Source: Palaemon carinicauda (Eukaryota > Arthropoda > Malacostraca > Decapoda > Palaemonidae). From it: a DNA stretch of 64,000 nucleotides. The stretch spans positions 58,651,574-58,715,573 of the forward strand of contig NC_090739.1 in the NCBI RefSeq assembly GCF_036898095.1. Reading direction: 5' to 3'. Shown here piece after piece: positions 23,790-35,084 of this stretch. The notes beneath the pieces were generated by a model that saw nothing but the letters and a program-made list of their open reading frames with translations, was not told the DNA's origin and ran no database searches. Made by a program: the position numbers and the translations under genes. The first letter of the stretch is position 1. Each line of letters begins with the position of its first letter.

Positions 23790-24192
23790 GCCATGTCGTC
23801 CTGATGGAAGTTCCTTCTTAGTAGCTTCCTAGGTTATATTTAACTACAGTGATATATCCCAGAGAATTTTACTAAAGGTATCCAGAATTCTAACTCCTGG
23901 TGCGAGTATCACTTGTATTATCTCATAGGGATATCGCATAAGATCAGAGGATGTTTTCTTGACACGCCACATAGCTATCTACACCCCTAATAGCGTTTAC
24001 GCTTCAAGAGGGGAAAGTGGCAAGAATTGTAGGAGAGCCGTTATTAAGGCATCACTCCTACTCGTATTGTAATTGGGCACCAGCACGCTGCCGCGTCATG
24101 CCATCTAGTCATTCTTTGTAGCGTTACTTAGGTGCTACAGATACAATATATTAGGGAGGGATTCATTTATCCTTTGTCAAAGGAGGGTGGGT
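23790..24192 (-). repeat. 3' terminal repeat of copy D
   Basis: Shares the block order of the other terminal repeats (GATGGAAG..TTCC, CAGAATTCTAACTCCTGG, CATAGCTATCT) but its inverted partner is lost. Confidence 0.75.
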
Positions 24193-24283
24193 CCATCAGG
24201 ACGACATGGCTACCTCACCCAAAAATAGATTTTTTGCTTCGCTCAAAATCTGTTTTTTTGCTCAGGCCATGTCGTCCTGATGG
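24193..24283. repeat. ICR hairpin, copy D
   Basis: A 91 bp palindrome, arms CCATCAGGACGACATGGC and GGCCATGTCGTCCTGATGG. Confidence 0.8.
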
Positions 24284-25247
24284 GAGTTTACCAGAGCATT
24301 AATGTATCTGTGGATTTTCAATAGTGCCAATCATCTCGAGATAAATTTTCCTTGGTCGTCTAGACCCAGAGACACCTGGTGTTACCGTCATACAACATTC
24401 AACTGATCATGGACTATGTCAGTGCTTCCTGCCCCCTACAGGGAAGAGTCATGGAAGACTCCAGGAGAAAGCTCGAGGATTGTGAGTTCAAGGAACAATC
24501 TAGCAAACAAGTTGTATATTAGTGTCATCATATACATAAAGCATAGTTTGTATTCTAAATGGAATTGATCTGTGTAGGTAACTGATACCTCCCGAGTCTG
24601 CTTAATCGTTGGAGACAAGATAGACAGGTTTACATTCATGTAGGAAACTTTAAAATCAGTAAAGTAAACAGGTTGGTACAATCAGTCATTACCAGGGACT
24701 GAACTTAATAGCATAGCATATAATCTGATGATTGTTTGCTTGGAACAGTAATTAGTATTTGTTCTGAATATTTATCCAAAATAAGAGGATAAGAAAGTAG
24801 CTCTAACACCCTTTATTTGTATTTTCTAGGATATTTGGGGTGAAATGAGACACAAAGATTCCTAGCTATGTTTATTAACAGGTAGAATATAGAAATCAAG
24901 GGTTGTAACACATACAATTAATCACAATTTTCTCTGAAAATTTTATGTGAAAGCATAATTAGTAATAACAGAAATTTTTTTTTAAAAGTTTCATCTGAAA
25001 AGGAAACAAAAGCTAGTCTATGGGAAATATGGAATATTTCACTATGGTTTCTGTTGTTACAAAAGGAACACTTGTATATGAATATGCATGGCACATGTGT
25101 CAGTCTTTTATGCTTTAGTCACCCGTGTAACTAGAACAGTCTATAGTGTCATGTACTAGACACATCACTAAACATGATACACCGTAGGAGTCCATCATGT
25201 ACACCCTTCACTAAAAGTCCCAATTAATGCACTATTCTTCGCAGAAA
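24284..25247 (-). other. 3' UTR of copy D
   Basis: AT-rich non-coding DNA between YR stop and ICR. No gene supported. Confidence 0.6.
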
Positions 25248-26330
25248 TCAAGCGGCAGGTTTTAGTACACTACCTGCTGCTACCACGTAGTGTTTAATCT
25301 CTTGTAATTGTTTCGCGTAATATTTGAAGAAGACCCTGGATGACTTCCATCCAGTGTAAGCGCGAAGACTTTCAAAACACATATTTTGAAAGAAATTCAG
25401 AGACGAAGCAACTTTTCTCGGATCATGACCTGCGGGTGTACTGTTTGGATCCGCTCTGCGAATGAAATAATTGATCTTCGCCCCTAGTTGTTTCAAGGTT
25501 AATGTTGAACCTGATGTTTTTCCCCTGAAAAGCGGACCTCCCTTAAAGTCTGAAGTTCTATGAAGATAAACCTTTAGGCATTCCACTGGGCATAGGGATG
25601 CTTCTTCCTTCAGAGGGCAGATTCTCCAGGGACCCCACCTCTTAGTGGGCAGCTCGTTCTTGGCGAGAAACGCTGGGTCCGGAAAAAGGTTCAGTTCTCC
25701 GCAGTCTGTGAACTGAATGTGGCAATCATCCCTCGAAAGGCCCACTATTTCGCTAACTCTGGTTCCTGAGGCTAGTGCAAATAAGAATATAACTTTTTGA
25801 GTCAAGTCTTTTAGGGAGCAATCTTCGTTGTTCAAGGTTGATGCTAAGTGAAGAACCTTATCCAAGGACCATGAAATGGGCCTCGGGGGAGCTGCGGGCC
25901 GAAGTTTAGTGCAGGCTTTTGGGATCTTGTTGAAGATTTCATTGGAGATGTCCACATGGAAGGCGTACAGCAAGGGTCTGGTCACGGCAGATTTGCATGT
26001 AGCAATCGTGTTGGCTACTAAACCTTGTTCATGGAGATGGATGAAGAAGGATAAACAGAAATCCATTGAAATCTCTTTTGGTTTCTTTGCCCTGACGAAG
26101 GCAACCAGGAAGACTCGTATTGTCTTCTCGTTGATTTCGACTTATATTCTTCTAAAAAGTTAATACTCTCCCCTGAAATCCCGAACCTTTTCTTGACTGC
26201 TAAGGTGAGAAAATCATGAGATGAAGGTTCCGGGTTTTCTGTGATGAAGCTGAGACAGTCGACTTCTGCACTTGATGAGTCAGAACTGGATCCGGCAACG
26301 GGATCAGCTTCAGGCGTAGTTCCGTTATCA
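25248..26330 (-). pseudogene. DIRS tyrosine recombinase, copy D (catalytic part open)
   Basis: From 26066 to the stop at 25248 there are 272 uninterrupted codons covering FIHLHEQGL, KSAVTRPLLYAF, box I (GTRVSEIVGL), HDPRK and FFKYYAKQ. The Tyr box reads KYY where other copies read KHY. Upstream, about ten bases are missing after the YESSW segment near 26106 relative to copies C and H, throwing the N-terminal part (open back to 27427) into another frame. Confidence 0.86.
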
Positions 26331-28038
26331 GGGGGAACCAGACTCTGTTGGGCCACTTGTGGGCCACTATTGCTGCCGTTACATGAAAGGATCTCAGTTT
26401 GTTGAGGACTTTCAGCAGAAGGTTGGTTGGAGGAAACAGGTAGATCTTGGACCATCTGTTCCAGTCTAGGGACATTGCATCCGTTACTTCCGCTAGAGGA
26501 TCCTCGTACGGGACTACATACCGGGATAGCTTCTTGTTGTCGCTCGCTGCAAAGAGGTCTATCTGCAGTCCTGGGACTTTGCATAAGATGAAGGAGAATG
26601 ATCTTGCGTCTAGGGACCATTCTGACTCTATCGGGTTGAGCCTGGATAGAGCATCCGCCGTCACATTGCGGAACCCTTGAAGGTGAACTGCTGATAAGTG
26701 CCATCTCTTCTTCTCCGCTAGGTGGAAAATGGCCAATATCATTTGATTGATTTGAGGCGATCTCGAGCCCTGTTGGTTCAGGCATCTCATTACAACCTCG
26801 CTGTCTAGTACCAGTCGGATGTGGATTGAGCAGCGAAGTTTCAGTTTCTTCAGTGAGAGAAAAACTGCCATGGCTTCCAGAATGTAGATGTGGAAGGTCT
26901 TGAAGAGGGAGGACCAGGTTCCTTGGACTTTCCGATGGTGAGAGTAGCCTCCCCACCCTTCTTTTGAGGCATCCGTGTGAACGGTGACCGACGGTGGAGG
27001 CGGTTATAAGGGTACCTTCTTCTTTAGGTACTTGGCCTCCGACCATGGCTTGAGGAGGGATCGCAGACGAGTTGGTATCGGTCTTTTCAGATCTTTTCGA
27101 GCGTTTGATGCGTATTTTCTCCAAACTCCTGATGCATCTTTTAATTGAGCTCTCAATACTGGGTCTGTCACTGAGGCGAACTGGAGAGACCCCAACACTC
27201 TCTCCTGTTGCCTTCTTGATATCCTGGTGGATTGAAGGAGTCTCTTGACAGATCCCGCTATCTCTCTCCTCTTCTTTGATGGAATGGAGAGGCAGTGTGA
27301 CTGTAAGTTCCAGTGGACACCCAGCCACTGGAACTTCTGAGCTGGAGATAGTCGAGACTTTTCCAAGTTGATCTTGAATCCTAGGTGTTCCAGTAGCTGG
27401 ATCACTTCCTTGGAGGCTTGCGTGCATTCTTCATTGGATGCTGCCCATACCAGCCAGTCGTCCAGGTAGGCCATCACCTGAACTCCCTTTAGGCGTAGTT
27501 GACGAATGACTGCGTTTGCAAGCTTTGTGAATACTCTTGGGGCTATGTTTAGTCCGAAGGGCATGGCTCTGAAGATGTACTGTCTTTTTTGCAGTTTGAA
27601 TCCTAGGTAGGGTTAAACTTGGCGGTTGATCGGAACATGCCAGCATGCGTCCGCCTTGTCTATGGAGACTGTGTATGCCTGTTTGGGCAGTAGGGTCCTT
27701 ATGTGTTGAAGCGTCAGCATTCTGAACTTGTTGTTCACTATGAACTTGTTGAGTGGTGATAAGTCCAGAATGACCCTGAGCTTTTCCGAGTCTTTCTTTG
27801 GAACACAGAACAGCCTTCCTTGGAATTTGATGGACTTTGCTCTCCTTACAACTCTCTTGTCTAAGAGTTCCGGAACGTATTCTTTCAATATAGGGGTTGA
27901 GTGTTGGAAGAACTGAGGGAAGTTTGGTGGAGTTGCATTCCAACTCCACCCCAGTCCGTTCTTGATTAGGCTGTGGGCCCAGGGATCGAAGGTCCAGCGA
28001 TCCCGGAAGAGGAGAAGTCTCTCTCCTACCGGTAGCAT
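26200..28038 (-). pseudogene. DIRS RT-RNase H-Dam-like polyprotein, copy D (two stops)
   Basis: ATG at 28036-28038, one base after the gag TGA (28040-28042). YLDDWL, HTDASKEGWGG, LEAMAVFLSLK, VLDSEVV, VTADALSR and LFPPTNLLLK are all present, so the RNase H acidic residues look complete. Stops lie at 27613-27615 (next to PYLGF) and 27004-27006 (CAA to TAA before RNase H). After the gag junction this is the least damaged RT in the window. Confidence 0.88.
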
Positions 28039-28039
28039 C

Positions 28040-29984
28040 TCACTTGGAGTGCTGGCTGGAGGATTTGCCTCCTTGGCCACGTCCACCTCTGTTGCCCCTA
28101 CCTCTGGAGGGGCGTCTAGAGGAACCTCGAAAGGAATCTCGAGACTTCGGACAAAAGGTTGTCGATTGCCTTTCAAAGGCTGGGGTGAAGATGGGCGACT
28201 GAGTCGCCCCCTGTTGGGGCACCAGCTGGAACGTAGTGGGTGGTTGTGCCACCGTCTGGGGCACCGTGGCCATGGGGAGCTGTTGTTGTCGTGGAGGGTG
28301 AGAGGGCACTCTGGGTCGTTTTGTCTTCCATTTTGGTTGGAGACCCTCTTCAGCGGAAGACTTTCTCTTAGAGGACAAGCCCCATTTGGAGAGGAGATTC
28401 CTGTTCTCCGTTGCGGCTTTGTCAACGACCTCTTTGACCACTTCGCTCGGGAATAGGTCTTTTCCCCAGATGTTGGAGGCTATCAGCTTCCTTGGTTCGT
28501 GCCTCACCGCAGCCGAGGCGAACACGAACTCTCTGCAAGCCCGACGGGCTTTGATGAAGTTATATATGTCTTTGGTGACCGTTGCCAAATGCGCTTTGGC
28601 AAAGACCATATACATGTCTGGGGTGTCGGGGACGCTTACCATCGTCTCTAGTCCGGTTTGTAAAGACATAGAGGTGGCAAGTCTCTCTTTCGTTTCCTGT
28701 TCCCTGCGCAGGTAAAAGTCTGACAACTTTGGGAGGTCTTCTCCGAACTGATGTCTGGCAATGTCGGCCTCCAGCTTCTCGACTGAGAAGGTGTTATGAA
28801 CGTCCTTCCAGTCCGCATCATCAGATGGTAGGGCGAGGGAAAAAGGTCTACAATTCGAGTGTAGGGCAAGGTTTTCCTGCCTCGACTGCCTTTAAGGCTG
28901 CCTTAAACCCTTTCTCCATAAAGGGGAAGGCACGGGAAGAAGCAGCAATGAAGGATGGGTGCTTCTTGCTGAGAACCGGCACCTTGGAGCTAGTGAAGGC
29001 CCTCTCCTTCAAGGTCTTAGTAAACAAGGCCTGGGCCTTGGGGAGGTCTAGAATGATGACCTCTTTCAGCTCTGTTTCTTCTTTGGAAGGGGGTTCCGTC
29101 CTCAAGCGGACGTAACAATCTGGGTAGGCCCCCTTGCTGGACCAGAACTCAACGTCATCAACTGGGACAGTGCCCAGTTTTTCGGAGAGGAAGATCTTCC
29201 CCCCTGACATAGGCATGTGCTCAGCATACCTCCAAGGGTTAACGTCAGAAAAGGCGGGAAGTTCCGTGACGTTTAGCTTCTTGGGGGCTAAACGTGAAGA
29301 CACAAGCAGGTGCATCTCTGTCCGTAGTGAAGCCTCCTTCTCGGACGATTGCTTCTTCATGTCCTGGAACATGGACAGAAGAGAATGAAGCGTGTGACTA
29401 ATCGTGTCTAGTTGGGGGGCAGAAGAAGTTGATGGGACAGGCTCAGCAACCGTAGCCGATGAAACCGAAATAGTTTCGGCTCTCTCTACGTCACCTTCAG
29501 GAGGTAAAACAGTCTCCTGCTCCTGCTCTTCAACTAGGAGACTCCGTTCCATCCCCTTGGAAACAACTGACATGTTGTCCTCTAGTTGGATGTCCTTTAA
29601 GGCATCGGACACATCGGATTCTATCAGAATCTGTACGAGGAGAATCTCAGGCTGAGCTTGGGGAATAACTGCCTCCGAAGATGCCCTAGGGAACAGACAA
29701 GCCCTCATCCTTTCATTAGGAAGATATGGGCCAGTGGTGTTCTTTTGGAAGCCTCTGACCCATTTTCGCAGCGTCTCTCTTGCTGCATCCCTTGACCTAG
29801 TGGACTTTTGATCATCAAAAGCCTCATTTACCATTTTTTCACAAACGGTACATACCTGTGGGTCCCAATACTTGAGAGATCCCTTTGTAGTTGCGCAGCG
29901 TGCGTGGGTCCTGCACATATCATGGCCGCAGAAGTTCTTACTGCGGACCTTGTAGAAGTGGCTCCAGCACTCGGGATGCTCCTC
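28040..29984 (-). pseudogene. DIRS Gag-like protein, copy D (frameshifted)
   Basis: The N-terminal Cys/His region, acidic middle and NPWRYAEHMPM core are open in one frame from the exon start down to 28848. A two-base loss after the CPTLE segment near 28855 and a further shift near 28730 then change the frame; the RG-rich tail ends at TGA 28040-28042. The start ATG of other copies is missing (CCC GAG TGC in place of ATG AAG TGC). Confidence 0.8.
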
Positions 29985-30107
29985 CTGTAAAGAAAGAAAA
30001 GCAATTGAGTATTCGGTGAAATTCTCAGAATTTCATCATACAATGTTATAAAAATTGTTTAGCTTAGGACAGTGTAAGCTAGGAGGGAAAAAAGGAAAGA
30101 CACCCAC
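29985..30107 (-). other. Leader intron, copy D
   Basis: Donor changed to GTGGGT (still GT), acceptor TTTCTTTACAG, 123 bp. Confidence 0.55.
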
Positions 30108-31625
30108 AAGTGTTTCCTGTCCAGCCCATTGCTATGACCTGCTTCAATATTGAACGCTAAATTCTTGTCGAATTATAGGGGAAGATAATATCCTTGGATA
30201 TAATGTGTAAATTTAACACCATCTTCTAAGGTTCAATATTGGGGATTTGAAATAAATGATCGTTGACCATTAACTTAAGCAGATAGAATCACTCTCTTGG
30301 CGTGGTGGTCTCACAATAGGCTGCCCATGAAGCACCTTGTAGGTTGGAAAAATTACCTGTACATGGGCTACAGTACAGACCATACAGCGGTATGTGTCAT
30401 GCGGATTAATCAATATCGCAGTGACCACGACCACCCGTAGTCAGTACTGTAGTGCCTGCCGGCATACACCGGTATTACCCTGGGCTATTGAAGGTATATA
30501 CTGCCTTCTTAGATAAAGGGCGGTGGGTCGCCGGCAGTTGCTCCGCTGCCGGCCGCTGGGGGTCCCTCTATCAAGGTGGACCCGCCAGCAGACGGTGGAA
30601 AGGAGTGTCTTCAGACTTTGTATGACCGGCTGCTGGCAGTCAACATAGTTGCCGGCAGTCGGTCAGAATGTGCCGGCTGTCGTTGGGTCACCGATCAATG
30701 GTAACCCATGGCAAGCGGCGGCAGAGCAACCTGACGGCGTACAGTCGTCTGAGTTGGCTGCCGGCAGCTCTAAGGTGCCACCAGCCGGCCCAGGGTAGAT
30801 GGTAAGATAAAGAGAAAGCATGGATGGGAGGGGACGCAAAGGCTCAGCCTTGCAGACCTCCATCCGGAATGAGGGTTCATATGGAAGGGGGAATTATATT
30901 TGGGCTTCCATCCAACCATAGCCCATCCATATCAGTAGTAGGGCCATGGAAGGCAGTCCAAGGGAGGCCTAAAGAACACTCTAAAGATAGGGGAGGATTC
31001 CTGCCGGCAGCCGGTTCAGCCGGCGGCAGACAGAGAACCCGAGCCAATCCCACAACCTACCCTTAGGGTCGATTGTAGAATGATGGCCAGGATGTGTGAA
31101 GGCTAGGCCAACACTAAAGGACAGCAGGGGAGGTGCAAGGGTCCTGCAGGTGAGGTAATACCTAGTAGGCACTACCTAACCTAAAAGATTCTGATCCATA
31201 GCAAAGACAACCTTAGGGGCCAGGGAATTCAATTCCCTAGGTTGGGTTAATCTGATGAGTGAGAAGGCGGCACCCAGGTCGCTGTCTCAATGGAGGAACA
31301 GAATTTAGTGTCGGAGACCCTAAGCAAGGGAAGAATTAAATTCTTCCGCTTAGGACCTGCCGGCACAGGACTGTCTGCTAGGCTATGGAGAGGAGGAATT
31401 ATCATATAATGCCTCCAGGGTATGGCCTAGAGAGGTCTAGCCTCCTGCATTGGCAGCCTAACCTGACTTGGGAAATCAATTCACCAAGACAGGCAGTTGC
31501 CGATCACAGACAAGCTACTCTGATGTCCCGTCCTAAACTCAAATCCGGCTCAGTAGTTGAGAGAAAAAGAACGGGAACACCCCAGAATAGATTTGCCAGA
31601 ATACAATTCAGTTTTGAGTGTACTT
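30108..31625 (-). other. Partial leader of copy D
   Basis: CCGGCA words are dense at 30450-31040. The 5' part is cut off at 31625. No gene supported. Confidence 0.6.
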
Positions 31626-32335
31626 AACGGATTTTGAAGCAAAGCGGAGAATCTATTTTTGGGTGAGATAGCCATGACGTCCTGATGGAAGGTTCCTTTA
31701 GGCAGCTTTCTAAGGGATATTTAGCTACAGTGATACTCCCAGAAAATTTACCTTAGGTATCCAGAATTCTAACTCCTGGCGCGAGTATCCTTCAAGAAAA
31801 TTCTTAAGGATATCGCATAATATCAGGGGACGTATATCTTGATAAGACACATGGCAATCTTCACCCCGAATAGAGTTTCCGCTCTGAGGGGTAAGAGTGG
31901 CGAAAATGAAGGGGAGCCGTCATCAAGGTTACCCGGTGGATCCTCTTCCCGTACTACTACAGAGCCACTCATGGCAACTCATTCCTTGTTGCAATTAAGC
32001 ATGGATGGCTACAGATAGAGTAGTTTCGGGTGGGGTTTTGTTACATATGTATACTCCTTTTCTAGAAAAGGAGGGCGGGTCCATCAGGACGACATGGCTA
32101 TCTCACCCAAAAATAGATTTTTTGGCCTCAAGCCATGTCGTCCTGATGGAAGGTTCCTATAAGTAGCTTCCTAAGGGATATTTGACTACAGTGATATGCC
32201 CAGAGAATTTACCTTTAGGTCTCCAGAATTCTAAATCCTGGCGCGAATATCCTTAAAATTTCTCTTAAGGATATTGCATAAATCAGGGGACGTATATCTT
32301 GATACGACACATAGCGATCTTCACCCCAAATAACG
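31626..32335. mobile_element. DIRS terminal-repeat fragments
   Basis: A terminal module starting AACGGATTTTGAAGC runs through a complete terminal repeat to a short 69 bp hairpin at 32081-32149. A second, incomplete terminal repeat (32150-32335) follows and is cut by copy E. The first resembles the 3' repeat of copy I (59828-60238). No coding sequence. Confidence 0.8.
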
Positions 32336-32349
32336 TTTTTGGGCTCAAT

Positions 32350-32689
32350 CCATGACGTCCTGATGGAAGGTTCCTTCAGTAGCTTCCTAGGGTATATTTA
32401 ACTACAGGGATATTCCCAGAGAATTAAACTAAAGGTTATCACAGAATTCTAACTTCTGGTGCGAGTACCCTAAAGGTTTCCCTCTAGGATATCGTATATC
32501 AACAGGGGACGCATATATTAACACGCCACATAGCTATCTGCACCCCATATAGAGTTAACACTTCGATATGAAGGTGGAGAATAACTGGGGAGCCGTTCCA
32601 CAGTTACACTCGTCCGTGGCTGCTTTTGGTACTCGAAACGTAAACAAACGGGCGCCATTGCTAAATGACGTCACGTCCGTCCTCATCCT
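32350..32689 (+). repeat. Inverted terminal repeat, 5' side of copy E
   Basis: Reverse complement of 40806-41136. Inner end at CCTCATCCT, outer end at CCATGACGTCCTGATGG. Confidence 0.9.
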
Positions 32690-34912
32690 TCAGCCTGTAG
32701 CTCTTTGCTTTGGTCGGATTTCCCTTGAGTGCGATTTTCATCTACTTACATCGCCGTTATGTCGTTACCTTCAGTCTCGCCTTCTTCTGGAAAGTTGAGT
32801 ACCAGGTCCCAGTATTGTTTAAATAAGCTCTAGCCGTAAAGTAACTTCTACTTTTCGTAAAATATTGTGTTTTGTGGCAGAGCTGTGCCGATCCCGGATG
32901 CGCCATTTTATGGCGTCGCTGTTCATATCGCATGCTTTATTTAGTTAGCCAGAACAGCCTTATCCGGTCACTTAGCTAATTAATATTATTAGTTATTTAG
33001 TCTTCATAGCTAGGAATTACTTATATCGTGTTTTAGCGCTCATCTGACTCCATACCAGATCGCTAGCTTAGCCCCTAGGCTGGATAGCCTAGTGCTTGTG
33101 TTCATGCATGATATATACCAGTGTTCCTAGGTTAAGTTATGAAGATTGTGGCATTATTAAACATACTATTAACTGTGATGTAAATGTTTTCGCCTTCGGG
33201 GACCATATAGGGGACCGGGTTGATTGCGTATCTTTCCACCCTAACCTAATGTAGGAACCCCTATATGCTCCCTAATCCCCTGCCTGCGGGCATTCCCTCT
33301 GTGTGGCCCTGCTTCCCCTTCTATATAGGGGAATCTTGTCTACAAACAGAGTATTTATCGCTTCTCTGTCTACCCTAAGGGAATGATCCCCCCTTAGGGT
33401 CGTGACCGAGAAATAAGGAACGGCTCTGCCCTTCCTCAGTTGCACCTGGTTGGGTTACTCCTCCCTCCCTGCAACTTGCGATGTGTCTTTCAGCTTACCT
33501 AGCCTAGGAGTTAACCCTCCTTCTCTAGGTTAAGCTCTGGGGGTTGATTCTGTTCTTTTATAGTTTGAGACGGTACTCCTGTACCATTCTCATTCTGGTT
33601 ACCTACCCTAGGTTAGGGAGCGTTCTCCCTCTCCTTGGTGGCCGTTCTTGTACAGAGTCTCCCCTATAGAAAGACCCCTCATCTTCTCCCTCCCCACCTA
33701 TCCCTTTGGTGTAGGCTTGCCTATACACATCTCTCCTTAGTCCTACAACTCCTCCCTTGGGTGGAGTGGTAGGGCTAACTTGTTCTCCTGTTGAGCTGAC
33801 CGCTCTGGTACACATACCCTTCATAGCGCTCTATGGGGGTAACTGCCGGCAGCGGTCCGACCGGCGGGGGTCTCCCCCTTCTTGAGTGCCCTCTAACCCT
33901 CCCTTGGGTTACCCCAGGCACCCGGCCGACTGCCGGCCCCCTGCCGCCGGATGCTAGGAGTATCCACTCCTATCATGAGTGCACTCTCTCCGGAGGGATG
34001 TCGGAGGGGTATGTGATCTTACCCCTTCCATACCTCCTTACCTTTCTCTCCCTCTATCCTGGTGCCGGTTCCTTGCCGCCTCCACCGCCGGCGATACCGC
34101 CTTTACCTCAGGTGACATTCTTTCATAAGATGCCCTCCCCCCTCTCAGACGTCAGCCATCCGTGTGCCGGAGGCTGCCGCCTTCCGTCGGCATACAGCCG
34201 ACGTCCCACCCACCATTTTACCTAGTGACAGCTAGCCGACCCTCCGTGCCGGCCACCGGCGTGCCGGCATTGATTGCCGGCGGTCTAGGTATACAACCAT
34301 ATACATATCTATCTTATGAATTGATCCAGCTCCCCAGGCCATCAGCCGTCAGCTGCCGGAGCCCCCGCCTCCTGCCGGCGACCCGCCGCTGTGCCGGTGG
34401 TCGCCACGATGGTATTATATTTTAGATGCTCAATGTGTCTGTCTTGATTCCTTCCACCCTGCAGGACCGGCCTCTGGCGTGCTGTCGGTCTGCCGGCACC
34501 CCCTGGAGACGTTAAGGGACATGCACCCCTTCTCATACCTGCCGACAATATGCCGACAGCCAACATACTGCAGCCAGATGGCTTAGCCACTTCCACATAT
34601 AGGTATGGTCTTACCTTTAAAATTGTGGCTGTGCTGTCTGATTGCACATTACAATATTCCAGCATACTCTTGTGTGTCTTAGTGCAGCCTATTGCCGGAA
34701 CCTATATCTAATAAGGGGTTTTCTTCTACTCCCCTTCTACCCAGGGATCTGAGTGGTCTCAGTCCCTGCTACACCTCGCGGGCAATTTCTGCTAGAGGCT
34801 TAGCTTCTACCCACCACGGCTTATCCATATGGATTTCCGTTTTGTGACCTTCGGCCACAAAAGAAATTGCCGACAGATAAGGTTGCGGTAACCGACTGGG
34901 CGGGATTCACAA
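32690..34912 (+). other. Leader of copy E
   Basis: About 2.2 kb, collinear with copy A's leader in reverse. Shared segment at 32930-32955. CCGGC(A) words crowd 33840-34580. No conserved reading frame. Confidence 0.6.
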
Positions 34913-35075
34913 GTATGTGTCTATCTACTTCCTTTCCCGCTCTCTACTCTCAGGCATTATAATACCTTATGAATTATTTTAATGCTTAAAAATTTAGATT
35001 AAGTTATCTTAATTTTTAGAGTAATGTAAGTCATTCTTATGCCTTCCATGTACTCATGATCTCTTTCTTTTACAG
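34913..35075 (+). other. Leader intron, copy E
   Basis: Donor CACAA|GTATGTGTC, pyrimidine-rich tract CTCTTTCTTTTACAG, 163 bp. An in-frame TAA just upstream in exon 1 means the spliced leader adds no upstream start codon. Confidence 0.7.
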
Positions 35076-35084
35076 GAGGAGTAT

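Larger units (their letters stand above)
23746..31625 (-). mobile_element. DIRS1-like retrotransposon, copy D, 5' truncated
   Basis: Minus-strand copy of its own subfamily. The 3' terminal repeat (23790-24192) and ICR (24193-24283) are present. The leader ends abruptly at 31625 where an AACGGATTTTG element end begins, so the 5' terminal repeat is missing. Confidence 0.88.

Noticed and set aside
33833..34425. Pro/Leu-rich open frames in the copy E leader as host genes
   Set aside because: They lie in CCGGCA-rich leader DNA, have no recognisable domain and are not kept in phase in copy A.
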